Assembly (NCBI GenBank): GCA_965240325.2
Contig: OZ251248.1
Span: forward strand, 682,001 to 746,000
Direction of reading: 5' to 3'
Origin: Rebecca billardiae RCC1528
Lineage: Eukaryota > Haptophyta
Length of the DNA stretch: 64,000 nt
Shown: positions 51,301 to 62,176 of the stretch, one piece after another
Position numbering within the stretch: position 1 is the first letter of the stretch
How the letters are laid out: the number at the start of each line of letters is the position of its first letter
Position numbers and translations under genes: made by a program
Notes under the pieces: generated by a model
Database searches by the model: none
The model's input: only the letters and a program-made list of their open reading frames with translations
What the model was told of the DNA's origin: nothing

Positions 51301-54300
51301 GGCCGCCACGACATCGCCTGCGGCTCGAGGTAGACCATGCCGCAGCGCGAGACGGTCGCGGGCGACGCGACCGCGAGGTCCTGCACCTCGAACATCATCG
51401 TCATGGGCGAGGACATGGCGATGATCTCGCCGGACATGAGGCAGAGCTTCTTGTTGTCGTCGAGCACCGTGTTCATGTTCTCGATCCAGATCGCGTCCAC
51501 CGGCCCGTCGAAGACGACCCACTGGCGGTCGGGCAGCCCGTGCATCGTCTCCTGCTGCGCGGCGAACCGGTACGTGACGGCGAGCACGCCGTCGGACCAC
51601 TCGTGCGTGACCGGGTCGAACTGGCCGTAGAGCTGGCCCATCGTGATCGCCTTCGGGTTGAGCACGTGCGCGTGCGTCCGCTTCTCGCCGTTCAGCCCGT
51701 TGTCGCACAGGTTGGTCAGCGCGCGCTGCAGCACCTGGTACGCGGCCGTCTTGCCCGAGTAGGAGTAGCCGACCAGCATCAGCCCGTGCCGCACGATGAT
51801 CATCTCGTACAGCTGGCACACCTTGGTGAAGAAGGCGTCGGTGAGCTGCAGCCCCATCTTCTCGCAGTTCTCCAGCGTGTACTTGTACAGGTTGTCGTAG
51901 TCCGCCGGCGGCAGCTTCACGCCGGGGAAGAGGTCGGACGTGATCCCCTCGAAGAGCGGGATGTCGTGCGAGAGGAACTTGGGCAGGTTCACGTCGATGA
52001 TCGAGCGGAGCATCAGGATGTTCTCGTCCTCGTCGGGGAACTGGCGCTTGAGGTTGCCCGCGGCGCGGAGCACCGCCATCACCGCGCGCATCCCGTAGTC
52101 GTAGTGGTCCTGCGACGAGAGCTGCTCCGAGCACAGCTTGTACGTCTGCACGATCTTGCGCGCGAGCGTGCGCGCCTGCAGGTAGCCGTTCGAGTAGAGC
52201 AGGATCTCGCCGATCAGCGCGTAGTCGGGCACCATCATGGCGCACGAGCGGAAGAGCGCCTTGAGGTTGTCGGGCAGCTCGGCGCGCCCCGCGTACCCCG
52301 GGTTCATCGTGATGAACACCGACGACGACATGCGCAGCGGCAGCTGCGTGCCCTCGAAGAGGAACGTCTTGAGCGCCTTCGCCTTTGCGCGCTGGATCGT
52401 GAGGATCTGCTGCGCGATCACGGAGAGGACCTCGACGTTGATGCGGTTGAACTCGTCGAAGCAGGCCCACGCGCCGGTGGCGGCGAGCCCCTTGAAGAAC
52501 TTCGCCATCGCGAGGTAGTCCAGCCCGTCCGAGCAGTTGAACACCACGCACTGGATGCCGACCGCCTTGGCGAGGTCCTTGGTCGTCTCCGTCTTGCCCG
52601 TGCCCGCCGGCCCCTCGGGCGCGCCGCCGAGGTCGAGCTGCAGCGCGGACATGAGCGTGCGGTAGCAGCGGTCGGTGAGCGGCGTGACGACCAGCCGGCC
52701 CTGCACGCCCAGGTACTCGTACCCGTACGGCAGCGACGCCGAGATCATCTTGCACTGGATGCCCGCCTCCTCCTGCACGTAGCGCAGCTGCGACGTCCAC
52801 TCGAACGCGTTCGGCTCGTTCACGTCCGCCTCGACGATGGCGACGGTGGTGTCGCGCGCGTGCACGTCCATCACGATGAGCGGCGAGACGACCTGCCGCG
52901 CGAGCGCGTCCATCTTGCCGCGCACCAGCTCGACGATCTTGTCCAGGTCGCCGTTGAGCTTGTCGACGTACTGCGCGAGCGCGCGCGAGCCGCCCGACGC
53001 GAGCGCCTGCTCGACCTCCGACGTCCAGAAGAGGCCCGTGGTGGTGAGCACGGCCTGGCCGGGCCAGTTGAGCACCCAGTCGTGCCGCGCGGTCTCCTTG
53101 TACGCGACGACCGACTCCTCGATCACGCGCCGCGTGTTGTGGAACATGTACTGCTCGACCTCGACCAGCCACTGCTCGACCATCGCGCTCGGCTTGATCG
53201 CCGAGCCGACAAACGGGATCGTCTCGGCCTCGGAGGAGATCATGCCGGCGATGTCGCCCGCGTCGGAGAAGACGAGCTTGCTGATGCCCTCGAAGCACTT
53301 CTTCAGGTGCGGCTGCACGCGCTTCGGGTCCTTCGTCTCCGAGAGGATCTCGAGCAGCTCGTCGTTCGAGAGGAAGAAGAAGCGCGGGAAGTAGAGCCGC
53401 TTCATCTCGAGGTACTCGTTCAGCCCCTTCTGCACCTGCTCGAGCAGCTCGTGCTGCTTGCGGTACGAGTCGAGGATGCCGGGGATGTCGGCGACGGCGA
53501 GCACGTTCAGGTTCGCGTGCACGCTCTTCATCATCTCGCGCCACATCGCGTCCTGCTCCTTGAAGAGCTTGCCCTCCTTGGGCATCTGCCGCATGATGTC
53601 CTCCGAGCCAAAGATCGGCTCGAGGTACTGCCACACGCCCTGCACCTTGAGCCAGATGTCGACGAGGTCCTGGATGAGCGTGAGCTTCGCGACCCACGCC
53701 TTCGTGCGCTCCTCGTGCGGCCCGATGAACGTCGAGCCCGCCATCGTCTGCGCCTTGACGATGTGGTCGTCGAGCAGCTGCTGCACCTCCTCCACGCCGC
53801 CGATGATGTGCGTGCCCGTGTCGCGCCAGTCCTTCGTGACGAGCTCGAGCGGCGCCCACTCGCCGTGCATCTTGTCGAGCGCGCGCTCGAGCGAGTACTC
53901 CTTCGACGCGGCGTCCGCCACCTCCTGCAGCGCCTCGAGGTGCTTCTCCAGCCCCATCGAGAGCACCGTCTGCAGCGAGGTCGTGTCCGATGGCTTGAAC
54001 GAGTACCCGATGATCTTCGAGACGGACTCCCAGTGGCGGTCGCGCATGCCCGCGTTGGCGACGACGGAGATGATGGGCAGCTTCTCCTTGAAGTCGTCCA
54101 TCTGCGACTTGAGCGCCTCCGCCACCTTGCGCGGCTTGCTCAGGTCCACCACGTCCGCGCCGCCGCCGTCGTCGGGCTCAAACTCTTTGAGGCACTTGAA
54201 GTTGGTGCGCCACATCGTCATCACCTCCTTCTCGACGAGCTCGGGGTCGAGCCCGCGCATCGAGCCGTTGAGCCACATGTACGAGGCCTTCTGGAACTCC

Positions 54301-55642
54301 TGCGCGTTGCGCCACAGCGTCGCGTACGGCGCGAGGATCGCCGGCGCCTGCTCGAGCTGGATGAAGTGCGTGCGCGCAAAGCCGAGCATCTCTTCCTCCG
54401 TGTTGAGCTGCTCGGCGCGCGCCTTCGCCTCGTCGAGGTCGGCCTGCAGCTTGGCGATGGTGGTGACGTTCTCGCCCATGCGCGAGAGGTCGCCGAAGGA
54501 GGTGAACATGTCGGCGACGCGCACGAACTCGTCCAGCTCCTCGACGAACGTGTCCTTCCGCGCGTTGAGCTCGTCCTCCGCGCGCGTGCGCTCGTCCTTG
54601 AGCCGCTTCTGGCAGTCCTCGAGGAGCGGCTTGATGCGCGACGGCCACAGCCACGTGGAGCCGACGAGCTTGAGCTCGTCGTCGGAGAAGTGGTAGGCGT
54701 GCTCGACGAGGAAGGCGAGCTGCTTCCGCGCCGCGTTGAGCTCCTTGTTCAGCTCGACCAGCGTGTCCTTCGACTCGGCGAGGTACTTCTCGAGCGCCAC
54801 CATCTCCTCGTCCGTCGACGGGTGCACCATCAGTCTCGCCGACATCTCCTGGTACGCGTGGCAGATGGCCTGGTCGCGCGCGCCGAACTTGGCGCCGATC
54901 GAGGCGGTGAGCGCGGAGGCGAGCTCCTCCGCGCGGTTCGCCAGCTTCTGCTTCACCGCCGACGCGTTGATCTCGACCAGCGTGAAGAGCACCTCGTCGG
55001 GCGCGCGCTCGCCCACCTCGCCGCCCGCCTTTGCAAACTTCAGCACCTCGGTCGTGTGCTCGGCGAGCGAGTGGTCGGCGCGGTTGAAGTCCTCGACGCG
55101 CTTCTCGGTCTCGGCGGAGAGGAGGTAGCGGTACGGCGCGTACCGCCGGAGCATCTCGCCCGTCGCCTCCATGTTCGCCTCGACGATCGCCTGCACGTCC
55201 GCCTTGGCGCGCGTGATCAGCTCATCGTCCAGCGTGCACACCAGCAAGAGGTTGCCAACAGACGAGTGACGGCCGAGCTCGCCCTCGATGCGCGGCAGCG
55301 TGTTCATCATCGAGACGAAGTGGTCGAGGATGGCGAGGAGGGTCTTGGTCAGCGCGCCCGCCGTCGGGTTGAACTTGAAGCCCTCGCCCTCCACCAGCAT
55401 CTTCACGATGAACAGCGCGCGCGCGTCCTTGGCGCCCTCGGCCGCGGGCTCGTCCGCGGGCGGCGTGAACTGTCTCAGAAAGTTCACGTACGCGTGCACC
55501 GAGTTGGCGAGCAGCGAGCGCAGCTGGTTGAACATGAGCGTGGAGACAGCGGAGAGGAGCGCGCTCGGCGCGTCCGCGTCGGCGGCCGCGTCGGCCGCGC
55601 CCGCGCCGCCGCCGCCGCCGCCATTGCCGCCGCCGCCGCCGC

Positions 55643-55674
<32 letters not shown>

Positions 55675-56798
55675 TCGCCGTCGTCGCCGCCGCCGCCGTC
55701 GTCGGCCGCGCCGCCGCCGACGAGCGCGTCGCGGCGGAAGATGTCGACGACGGTGGGCAGCCACTTCTTCTTCAGCGTCTGCACCACCTTCTCGCAGTGC
55801 GAGTGCTGCGTCTCCTTGAAGCGCTCGACCTCGAGCGGCGAGACGGGCGGCATGGCCGACACGTTGCACAGCAGCAGGTGCTGATACTTGTCCCACGCGT
55901 GGAGCAGCTGGAGCATGCCGTCGTGGTTGACGACGAGGCCGGACTCGATCGCCTCGTACCCGTGGATCACGTTCTCGTGCCACTGCCCCAGCGCGAGCGA
56001 CACCGGCGAGAGCGACGCCGCGCACTCCGCCACCGACGGGTCCTGGCTCGGGTGGAAGACGTTCGTCTCAAAGTCGCGCGGCGGCTCAGTGATCTGCACG
56101 CGCTTGCGCTCGCGCGGGTCCTTGAGGACGTACTCGAGCGTGGCCTTCTTCACCGCGGCGACGTAGCCGCCGCGCACCTCGTCGAGCAGCTCGCCCACCA
56201 TCTCGTCCACGCGCTCCTGCGCCACGCCGCCGAGCAGCTGCGGCACCTGCTCGAGCGCGTGCTCCGCCCACGCGTCGTTAAACGGCGCGAGCGCCGACTC
56301 GTCGACGCCGCCCGAGACGTAGCCGTCGAAGCGGCGCTCGAGCGCGGCGGGGTCGGTGATGTGCGCGGAACGCAGCGTGCCCACGAACATCTCCTCCTCC
56401 GCGAGCCGCGCCTCGCGCTGCTGCCGCTGCAGCACCTCGAACGCCGAGCCCTCCGGCGAGCTTGGCGGTAGCCCGTGCTCGACAGGCGGCAGCAGCGGCT
56501 TGCACGCGAGGCCGGTGGCCCAGCCGCGCCGCACGACCTGCGGGCGCAGCGGCGAGGGCGACGCGAGCTGCGTCGCGCGCGTCGTCGCGAGCTGCGCCTC
56601 GTCCATCTTGCCCAGGCTCGTGCGGTTGAACGCACCGATCCGACTCGACGGTGCGAGGTAGCCGCGCGAGGGGTTGAACGTGGTGGCCTGCGTCCATTGG
56701 GTGTTGTCGAGGAGCGCGGGGTAGCGGCGCTCCTCCGGGGCGGCCGTGACGCGCGGCTGCCGCCGGTACGGCGAGCGCGGCCCGCCGGGCGACGACAT
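44057..56798 (-). CDS. Axonemal dynein heavy chain, single-headed inner-arm type
   Basis: Exons 56798-45108, 44986-44910, 44793-44664 and 44479-44057 give 4,106 residues, the usual length for DNAH3/7/12-like inner-arm heavy chains. P-loops are visible for AAA1 (GPAGTGKTET, about residue 1396), AAA2 (GYSYSGKT, about 1674), AAA3 (GPTGTGKS, about 2049) and AAA4 (GIGGSGRQS, about 2414). AAA1 continues with CSDGLDYLAMAKFFKGL and CFDEFNRI. The coiled-coil stalk and microtubule-binding tip span about 2700-2940. The C-terminus crosses three introns; splicing restores LKGLVVMSAELEAVA, WLKKSFPSLKPLASYV and FFFTQAFMTGTLQNYARKY. A Gly/Asp-rich insert lies near residues 360-400. It moves axonemal microtubules, implying a motile flagellum. 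Subtype is by resemblance only. Confidence 0.94.
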
Positions 56799-56927
56799 GC
56801 TCGCCCGCGAGGCGCGTCCCCTCCCACGGCGCCTGCTCTCAACAGCTGATCAGCAGGTAGTGCCTGCCCCAGCGCCGCGAAACGGCGACCTGATCAAGAG
56901 GAGCGCGCTGCGAACGCACGAATCAGC
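56799..56927. promoter_or_regulatory. Short bidirectional promoter region
   Basis: Only 129 bases separate the start codons of dynein (-) and the RD/RE-repeat gene (+), so the two promoters must be very compact or overlap. Confidence 0.4.
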
Positions 56928-59340
56928 ATGGCTGCCGCCAAGGGCGGCCCGCCGCCCCGCCCGCGCGGTGTCTTGCCACTTTTTGCCAGCTCAAGCCGGG
57001 GGCGGCTGCGTCGACCTCCGAGCAGGATGGAGGTCGTCACGCGGCGCGTGCGCCGCTTCAAGCAGCCCGAGTTGGAGGAGGATCAGTGGGCGCGGCTGCG
57101 CGACGCGCTGCTGCAGCGGCGGCGACAGACCGAGGAGGTCCAGGCCGAGCCGACCGACGACGACGCCGAGCAGGTCACGCCCACGCGCGGCGCGCGCGCG
57201 AGCGACGGCGGCGCCGACAGCGCCGACGCGGCAGCGAGCAAGCACAAGGCGGCTGCCGTCGACGAGGAGACGCTCTCGCGCATGCGCGCGAACCTGCAGC
57301 GCCTACAGGAGCGCAAGACGCAGCTCTTCACCCTGCTCAAGACCGTCCTCGCCGAGGACGAGCGCAAGAAGCAGGCGGAGGAGAGCGAAAAAGCGATGGC
57401 CGAGCCGGCCGCAGACCGCCAGCCAGCGATGGGCGACGAGTCGCAGGTGGGCGGCGGCGGCGGCGGCGGGCAGCCGCCGCCGCCGCGTGGGGGGCAGGCG
57501 ATGCGCGCGGGGATGCACGGCCCGTACTACATGGGGCAGCACGGGCCCCCGGACGACGGCGGCTGGGGCGGCGGCGGGCCTCGACAGCCCGCGTACGCCT
57601 ACGCACACAGGTGAGAGAGGCCGCGCGCGCCGTGCGCCGCGGTGCGCGAGGCCCCGCGCGCGCCGGGGCCGCGGCCGGCTGCGCCGCGCGCGCGCGCGCG
57701 CCGACGCGGCCACGCCGCGCGCCCCTCGCCGCCGCGCGCCGCGCGCAGGGGCGCGGCCGTAGGCCCACACCCCCAGAGCCATCGGTGCCGCCCTGGGGGC
57801 ATTGCACCGCTGAGCCCCGTTGGCCCGCCGCATAAGGTCGCGGCGATGGGCGGGCGGGACGACGGGCCTGTGCGCGCTGCGCGCTGCGCGCGCGGCGCGC
57901 CGCCGCCGCCGCCCGCGCCCCCTGCGCCGCCCGCCCCGCGCGCGCACTCGGCGGCTCACACGTCCATCGCCGCCGCCGCGCCGCGCGCCCGCCGCCCGCC
58001 ACCGCCGCGCCGCGCCGCGCCGCGCCGCGCAGCCGATGGGTCGCGGCATGCACTGCGGCGGCATGCCGCCGCACGCGCAGTCGCCCAAGCCGCTGATGCG
58101 CGTGACGAGCTGCGGCGGCGGCGGCGGCGGCCCGCCGTACCAGCAGGGCCCGCCCAGCTGCGGCCGCATGCGCAGCGGCTCCGATCGACCGCCGCCCAAC
58201 ATGCAGCCGTGCGGAGCCGGAGCGTTTGCTTGCGCGCCGCCCGCGCGCCAGCAGAGCGGCGGCCCCGGCCCGCACGGCTTCGGCTGCTTCGGCGGCGCGC
58301 CGCCGCACGCGGGCGGGTACGGGCTGCACCGCGCCGCGTCGGCCGGCGCCGTCGACTTCGACGCGCACCAGCCGCCGCCCCACCGCTACGGCATGGGCGG
58401 CCCGGGCGGGCTGCCGCCTGGCGTCGAACCGTGGGCCATCGACCGCGACCTCCGAGATCGCGATCTGGGAGATCGGCCTCGAGATCGGGAGCGGGATCGT
58501 GAGCGCGAGCGCGACCGGGACCGCGAGCGCGACCGGGAGCGCGACCGCGACCGCGACCGCGACATCGAGCGCGACCGCGAGCGCGAGCAGCGCGAGCGCG
58601 AGCGCCTCGAGCGAGACGAGCGCCTCGCCGAGCGCGAGAGAGAGTACCGCGATGGGCGCGACGGCCGCGACGCGCGCGACAGGCCGATGCCGCCTTACGA
58701 GCGCGAGCACGGCGGCGGGCCCCCGGGGCACTGGCTGCCGGAGATGGGCGGCGGCGGCCCGCCGCACCACCCCGCCGCGCGCGAGCGCGAGCGCGACGGC
58801 GGCGGCGTCCACTTCCTCGGCCCGCACGCGCGAGATCGTATGGAGATCATGCACCCACATGGGTATCCTCCGTACCGCGGCGGTCCGGGGCCTGGGCCTC
58901 CGGAGCCGTTCCACCACTGCGACCCGCGCGGCGGCGGGAGCGACCCGCGCGACCCGCGCGATCCGCGCGCGCGCGGCTGCTTCTCCGAGCGCGGCATGCC
59001 GCCGGGCTACCCCATGCACCCGATGGAGGGCGCGCCGGGGCTGCCTATGGGCGCCTACCCAGGCTTTGGGGGCGGCGCGTGCCGCCCGCCCGCGGGCGGG
59101 TGTGGGCCGCCGCCGCCGTCGATCCCGCTCAACCGGCCGCCGCCCGGCGGGCCCGGCGACGGGCGGCACGGCGGGCCGCCGCCGCACATGTACCACGGCC
59201 CGCCGCACGGCGCGCCGCCGCACCACGGTATGCACGCCGGGCAGCGGCCGCCGAGCCCGCCGCCCATGCGCGGGGGTGGCCCGCCGCTCGGCCCACCGCC
59301 GCAGCACCACCCGCACGGCGGCCCGCCGGGGTACTACTGA
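56928..59340 (+). CDS. Pro/Gly-rich protein with RD/RE repeats, possible RNA-processing factor
   Basis: Exons 56928-57610, 57779-57869 and 58033-59340 join in phase to about 693 residues. The middle 91-nt exon is inferred: it alone links the flanking phases, its donor is GTGCGC, and it reads HRCRPGGIAPLSPVGPPHK. The N-terminal part has RRVRRFKQPELEEDQWARLR and a coiled coil (LSRMRANLQRLQERKTQLFT). A long run of alternating arginine with aspartate or glutamate follows at about residues 390-470, and a Gly/Pro/His-rich tail ends in GGPPGYY. Such RD/RE tracts occur in splicing-associated proteins, but there is no RRM or other catalytic domain, so the role is a guess. A later start at 57027 (MEVVTRRV) is possible. 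The first donor is GTGAGA, unlike most here. Confidence 0.62.
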
Positions 59341-60227
59341 GGGCCACGCGCGCAGCAGCTTACGGCTGCAGGCGCGGGGCGGCCCCGCTCTGCCGCGGGA
59401 GCCTCCGTCTCGAGCAGCGAAATGCGGCGCTGCGGCTTCTGATGCGCCGCGCGCAGTATGCGCTGATGCCGATCATTAATGATCGGGGCGTATCGCCATC
59501 AGCAGCGCGGAGCCTTGCAGCTAGTGCTGCTGAGCATCAGCTGAGCGCTGAGTGACTGACAACAGTGACTGCAGCAGCGCGCCAGCAGACGCAACAGTGT
59601 CAGCAGCGCTCAGTCTACTGCTGCTGCTGCCTGCTCAACCGTCACACCGCGGACGACTGCCACTTACCGGCAATTTCGGCAGCCAATCTGAGCCGCGGAC
59701 CAGTACGTACCGCGCGGCATCAGTATTCATAGCAGCAGGTGTGACCAGTGATGCCGCCGCTGTCATCAGGCAACGGTCAGTACTGACTACTGTCACTCAC
59801 TCTGTCAGGCCCGGCGGACTCCCGGACTCACCCGGGGACTCCGGTCCCGGAGTAGCTCGGTACGGGCTACCCGGCGAGCCGCGCGGGCCCCGACCCGGCG
59901 CGGACTCCGCCCGGGGCAGCGCAGCAGCGCCCCCGTCCGATTGTCCGTCAAGCTCTCGTCACTCGTCAGGCGCCAGCGCCGGCGGCCCGTGAGTGAGCGC
60001 GCCGCCGGCGCGGTGACACGGACCGCCGTGGCGACAGCGGCGGCCCGGGTCACGACACTGAGTGCAGTGGCGGTCCGCCGGCTGCTGGTTGTATGCTGAG
60101 CCGAGAGGCGGCGGACGATCGGCACCCGTCGGCCGACGTGTAAAAATTGGAGTTCGAGCTGCGGCGACGCAATCATTCATCGCACGGCATGCGCGCCATA
60201 GATGCGATCGAGGATGGCACGCCGATC
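59341..60227. other. Convergent intergenic region
   Basis: About 890 bp between the RD/RE-repeat gene (+) and the zinc-finger gene (-). It is rich in CAG/CTG and GTCA-type short words with no gene, RNA or long repeat recognised. Confidence 0.45.
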
Positions 60228-60659
60228 TCACGCTCCTCCCGCCGACTCCTCCGGCCGCGGCGTACCGCACGTCCGCCCGTTGCACACCTCACGCCGCCCC
60301 CAGTTGGTGTTGCCGCAGCCTGGGCATTTCCAGTCGGGCGGGTTACTGTTCTTCTTCTTCCGCTGCTTCGGCGCGTCGCCCGCGCCGTCGGGGGCCGTCG
60401 TCGGGGCAGAGCGCTTTTTGACCCCGGTGTCGGCCGCTGCTTCGACTTGTTCTGCCGCAGGCTTGCTCTTTCGCTCCTTGACGCTGTCGATGTACGAAGC
60501 TCGCAGCTCGGCAGGGTCGCCTACGTGCAGCTTGGGGCACGCGTCGCCCAATGTGCAGCGCCCCTTGCGCTTCCATGCCCAGCACTGCCGCGCTTTCAGA
60601 GCGCGACCGCTCAAGCTTCTTGCGCTGGCCGTGTCGACGACGTGCTTCGCATCCGCCAT
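60228..60659 (-). CDS. Small CCCH plus RanBP2-type zinc-finger protein
   Basis: Single exon, 143 residues. Residues 26-45 (CWAWKRKGRCTLGDACPKLH) form a CCCH finger with C-x8-C-x5-C-x3-H spacing. After a lysine-rich linker (PKQRKKKNSNPP), residues from about 109 (DWKCPGCGNTNWGRREVCN) form a RanBP2/ZnF-RBZ finger with C-x2-C-x10-C and a further cysteine. Both finger types commonly bind single-stranded RNA, so an RNA-binding role is likely; partners and targets are not shown. The ATG at 60659 is the first in frame. Confidence 0.82.
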   Translation of the reverse strand: MADAKHVVDTASARSLSGRALKARQCWAWKRKGRCTLGDACPKLHVGDPAELRASYIDSVKERKSKPAAEQVEAAADTGVKKRSAPTTAPDGAGDAPKQRKKKNSNPPDWKCPGCGNTNWGRREVCNGRTCGTPRPEESAGGA

Positions 60660-61814
60660 CGTCCGGCGTTATCCGTTTCTACCAAGCCCCGTGGCGGAAG
60701 GCCCTTCCGCTGCGAGGTCGCTGCGACGCGAGCGGACTCCGGAACGCCTCGTGGCGACCGGAAAGCCCGCCCAAAAAGGCCGGAAAACCCGCCACGATTT
60801 TCCGAGCTCCGCTCTCCATTTCCGAGAGCTCCGCTCGACGGATTTCCTCGCCTGAACCGCCGCGTTTATTCGCGCACTTCCGGACGACGCCTCGGTCAAA
60901 CGGACGCACCTGTCCGACTCCGTCTGAGTCGTCAGGCAGGAGGGCGGCGTGCGCCGTGCGGCGGCGGAACGGCGCGCGTGTCGCGCCGCCGCGGAGCCCT
61001 CGTGGCTAGCGCGCCTGTCTTCCGGACCTCGTGCCTGCGGCTGTGCTTCCGAGGGCGTCACTGAGCGTCTGGTAACTGCAGACCGTTCGTGCTCGGTGCC
61101 TGTGGCCGGCGGCTCGCGCCGGCCCGCCGCGCGCGCGCGGCGCGAGGCGCGCCGCGCCGCGCACAGTGTCCACCCCGAGAGAAAACGGGACGGACGTACT
61201 TGTAGCTCACTCGTGCAGACGCGAGGCGTGCGCCTCGATCGGCATCCCCGCCGCCGCGCACGGACCCGTCGAAGTCCTCTGAGCAGAGGCGCCGACGAGC
61301 GTCCTCGGGAGGTACCCCGGCGCCACGACTTGGTCCGTCCCGGGGCTCCAGCCGTCACCCCGCCATCGCCGCTTGTACTGCGCGTGCGGCGCACTCCTCG
61401 CCGCCTCGATGTCGACACGCACGCGCCCGGCCGCCTGAGTGACATTTCCAATGCTGGCCGGCGTCGCTCCGGCGGCCGAGGCGCGTCGCGCGACCCGCGC
61501 CGGCCAGCAGGCCGTGCGTCGCAGTGGGTAGGGTCAGGATCGCGTAGCCACCGTGCTGCTGAAGTCGAGAGAGCATCTGTCCGCGCTCTCGCGCGTGACG
61601 GACGTCGCGGGCGAGCGCTTGAGCGGGTGTAGCACCAGCGCGTGCATCTCGCGCGCGAGCTCCGCCGCAACTCGACGGGTGAGTCGCGCGCGTCGGCCGG
61701 ATTTCAGACCGATTTCAGATTGCTCTGGCTGCCGCCGCCCGCCCCGGGCCGGCAGGCGAATTCATTTGGCCGGAACGGTCGCCGTTTCCGAATCGGAATA
61801 CAGCTATTCATTTC
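60660..61814. other. Intergenic with a possible decayed gene
   Basis: About 1.15 kb with no intact gene. The minus strand between about 61700 and 61207 has gene-like peptides in more than one frame, described as a separate low-confidence entry. Confidence 0.4.
61207..61700 (-). pseudogene. Possible frameshifted or spliced gene remnant
   Basis: Reading leftward, one frame gives LTRRVAAELAREMHALVLHP and on to RSPATSVTRE. The next frame picks up at RGQMLSRLQQHGGYAILTLP and TATHGLLA, and a third gives QYKRRWRGDGWSPGTDQVVA. These have balanced amino-acid composition, unlike the arginine-rich shadows around them. I found no consistent splice sites joining them and no family. It may be a decayed gene or one with errors in the sequence. 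Confidence 0.25.
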
Positions 61815-61997
61815 ATGTCGGGCGGACGCACGCCGAGCACTTCGCCGCCGCCGAGGGCAGAACGGACGGCGCCGATCGCGGCGGCCGAGCAACTCCGGAC
61901 GGCGTGCGCGGAGCTCGGCCTCGACGATGACGCCGCGTTCGTCGAGGCCGCGGACAAGGGCACTGCCGCGGACAAGGAGCTATGCCGTGCTGCTTTG
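61815..61997 (+). CDS. Candidate 5' exon, product unknown
   Basis: Starting at the ATG at 61815, a 61-codon frame (MSGGRTPSTSPPPRAERTAP, then EQLRTACAELGLDDDAAFVE) looks coding in composition. It runs to a possible donor, TTTG-GTAAGG, at 61998; without splicing it stops after two more codons. No downstream exon can be chosen because the satellite begins at about 62177. A second frame, 61982-62101 (MPCCFGKVTTDDCATCLSLD and on), is also open. No family recognised. Confidence 0.25.
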
Positions 61998-62176
61998 GTA
62001 AGGTGACAACCGACGACTGCGCCACCTGCCTCAGCCTCGACTCGAGCCACCCGGAGCTCTTGGCGCACTACCTCGAGGCGGACTCGATTGGCGGCGTGTA
62101 GCTCAGCGTGCGCAGCCGCGCAGCCGCCTTGGTGGAGGCGGTGGGCGCGCGGCACACGGCGGCGGTGCACGGCGTT

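Noticed and set aside
45813-56471. 3,552-codon open frame antisense to dynein, and many other very long antisense frames
   Set aside because: The GC-rich third positions of the real gene leave few stops on the other strand. The peptide is Arg/Leu/Val/His-rich with no family motif, while the minus strand carries unmistakable dynein.
2931-58032. Possible selection for introns that are stopless multiples of three
   Set aside because: Eight of the 22 firmly placed introns have a length divisible by three, close to one third. Lack of stops follows from GC content, so there is no excess to explain.
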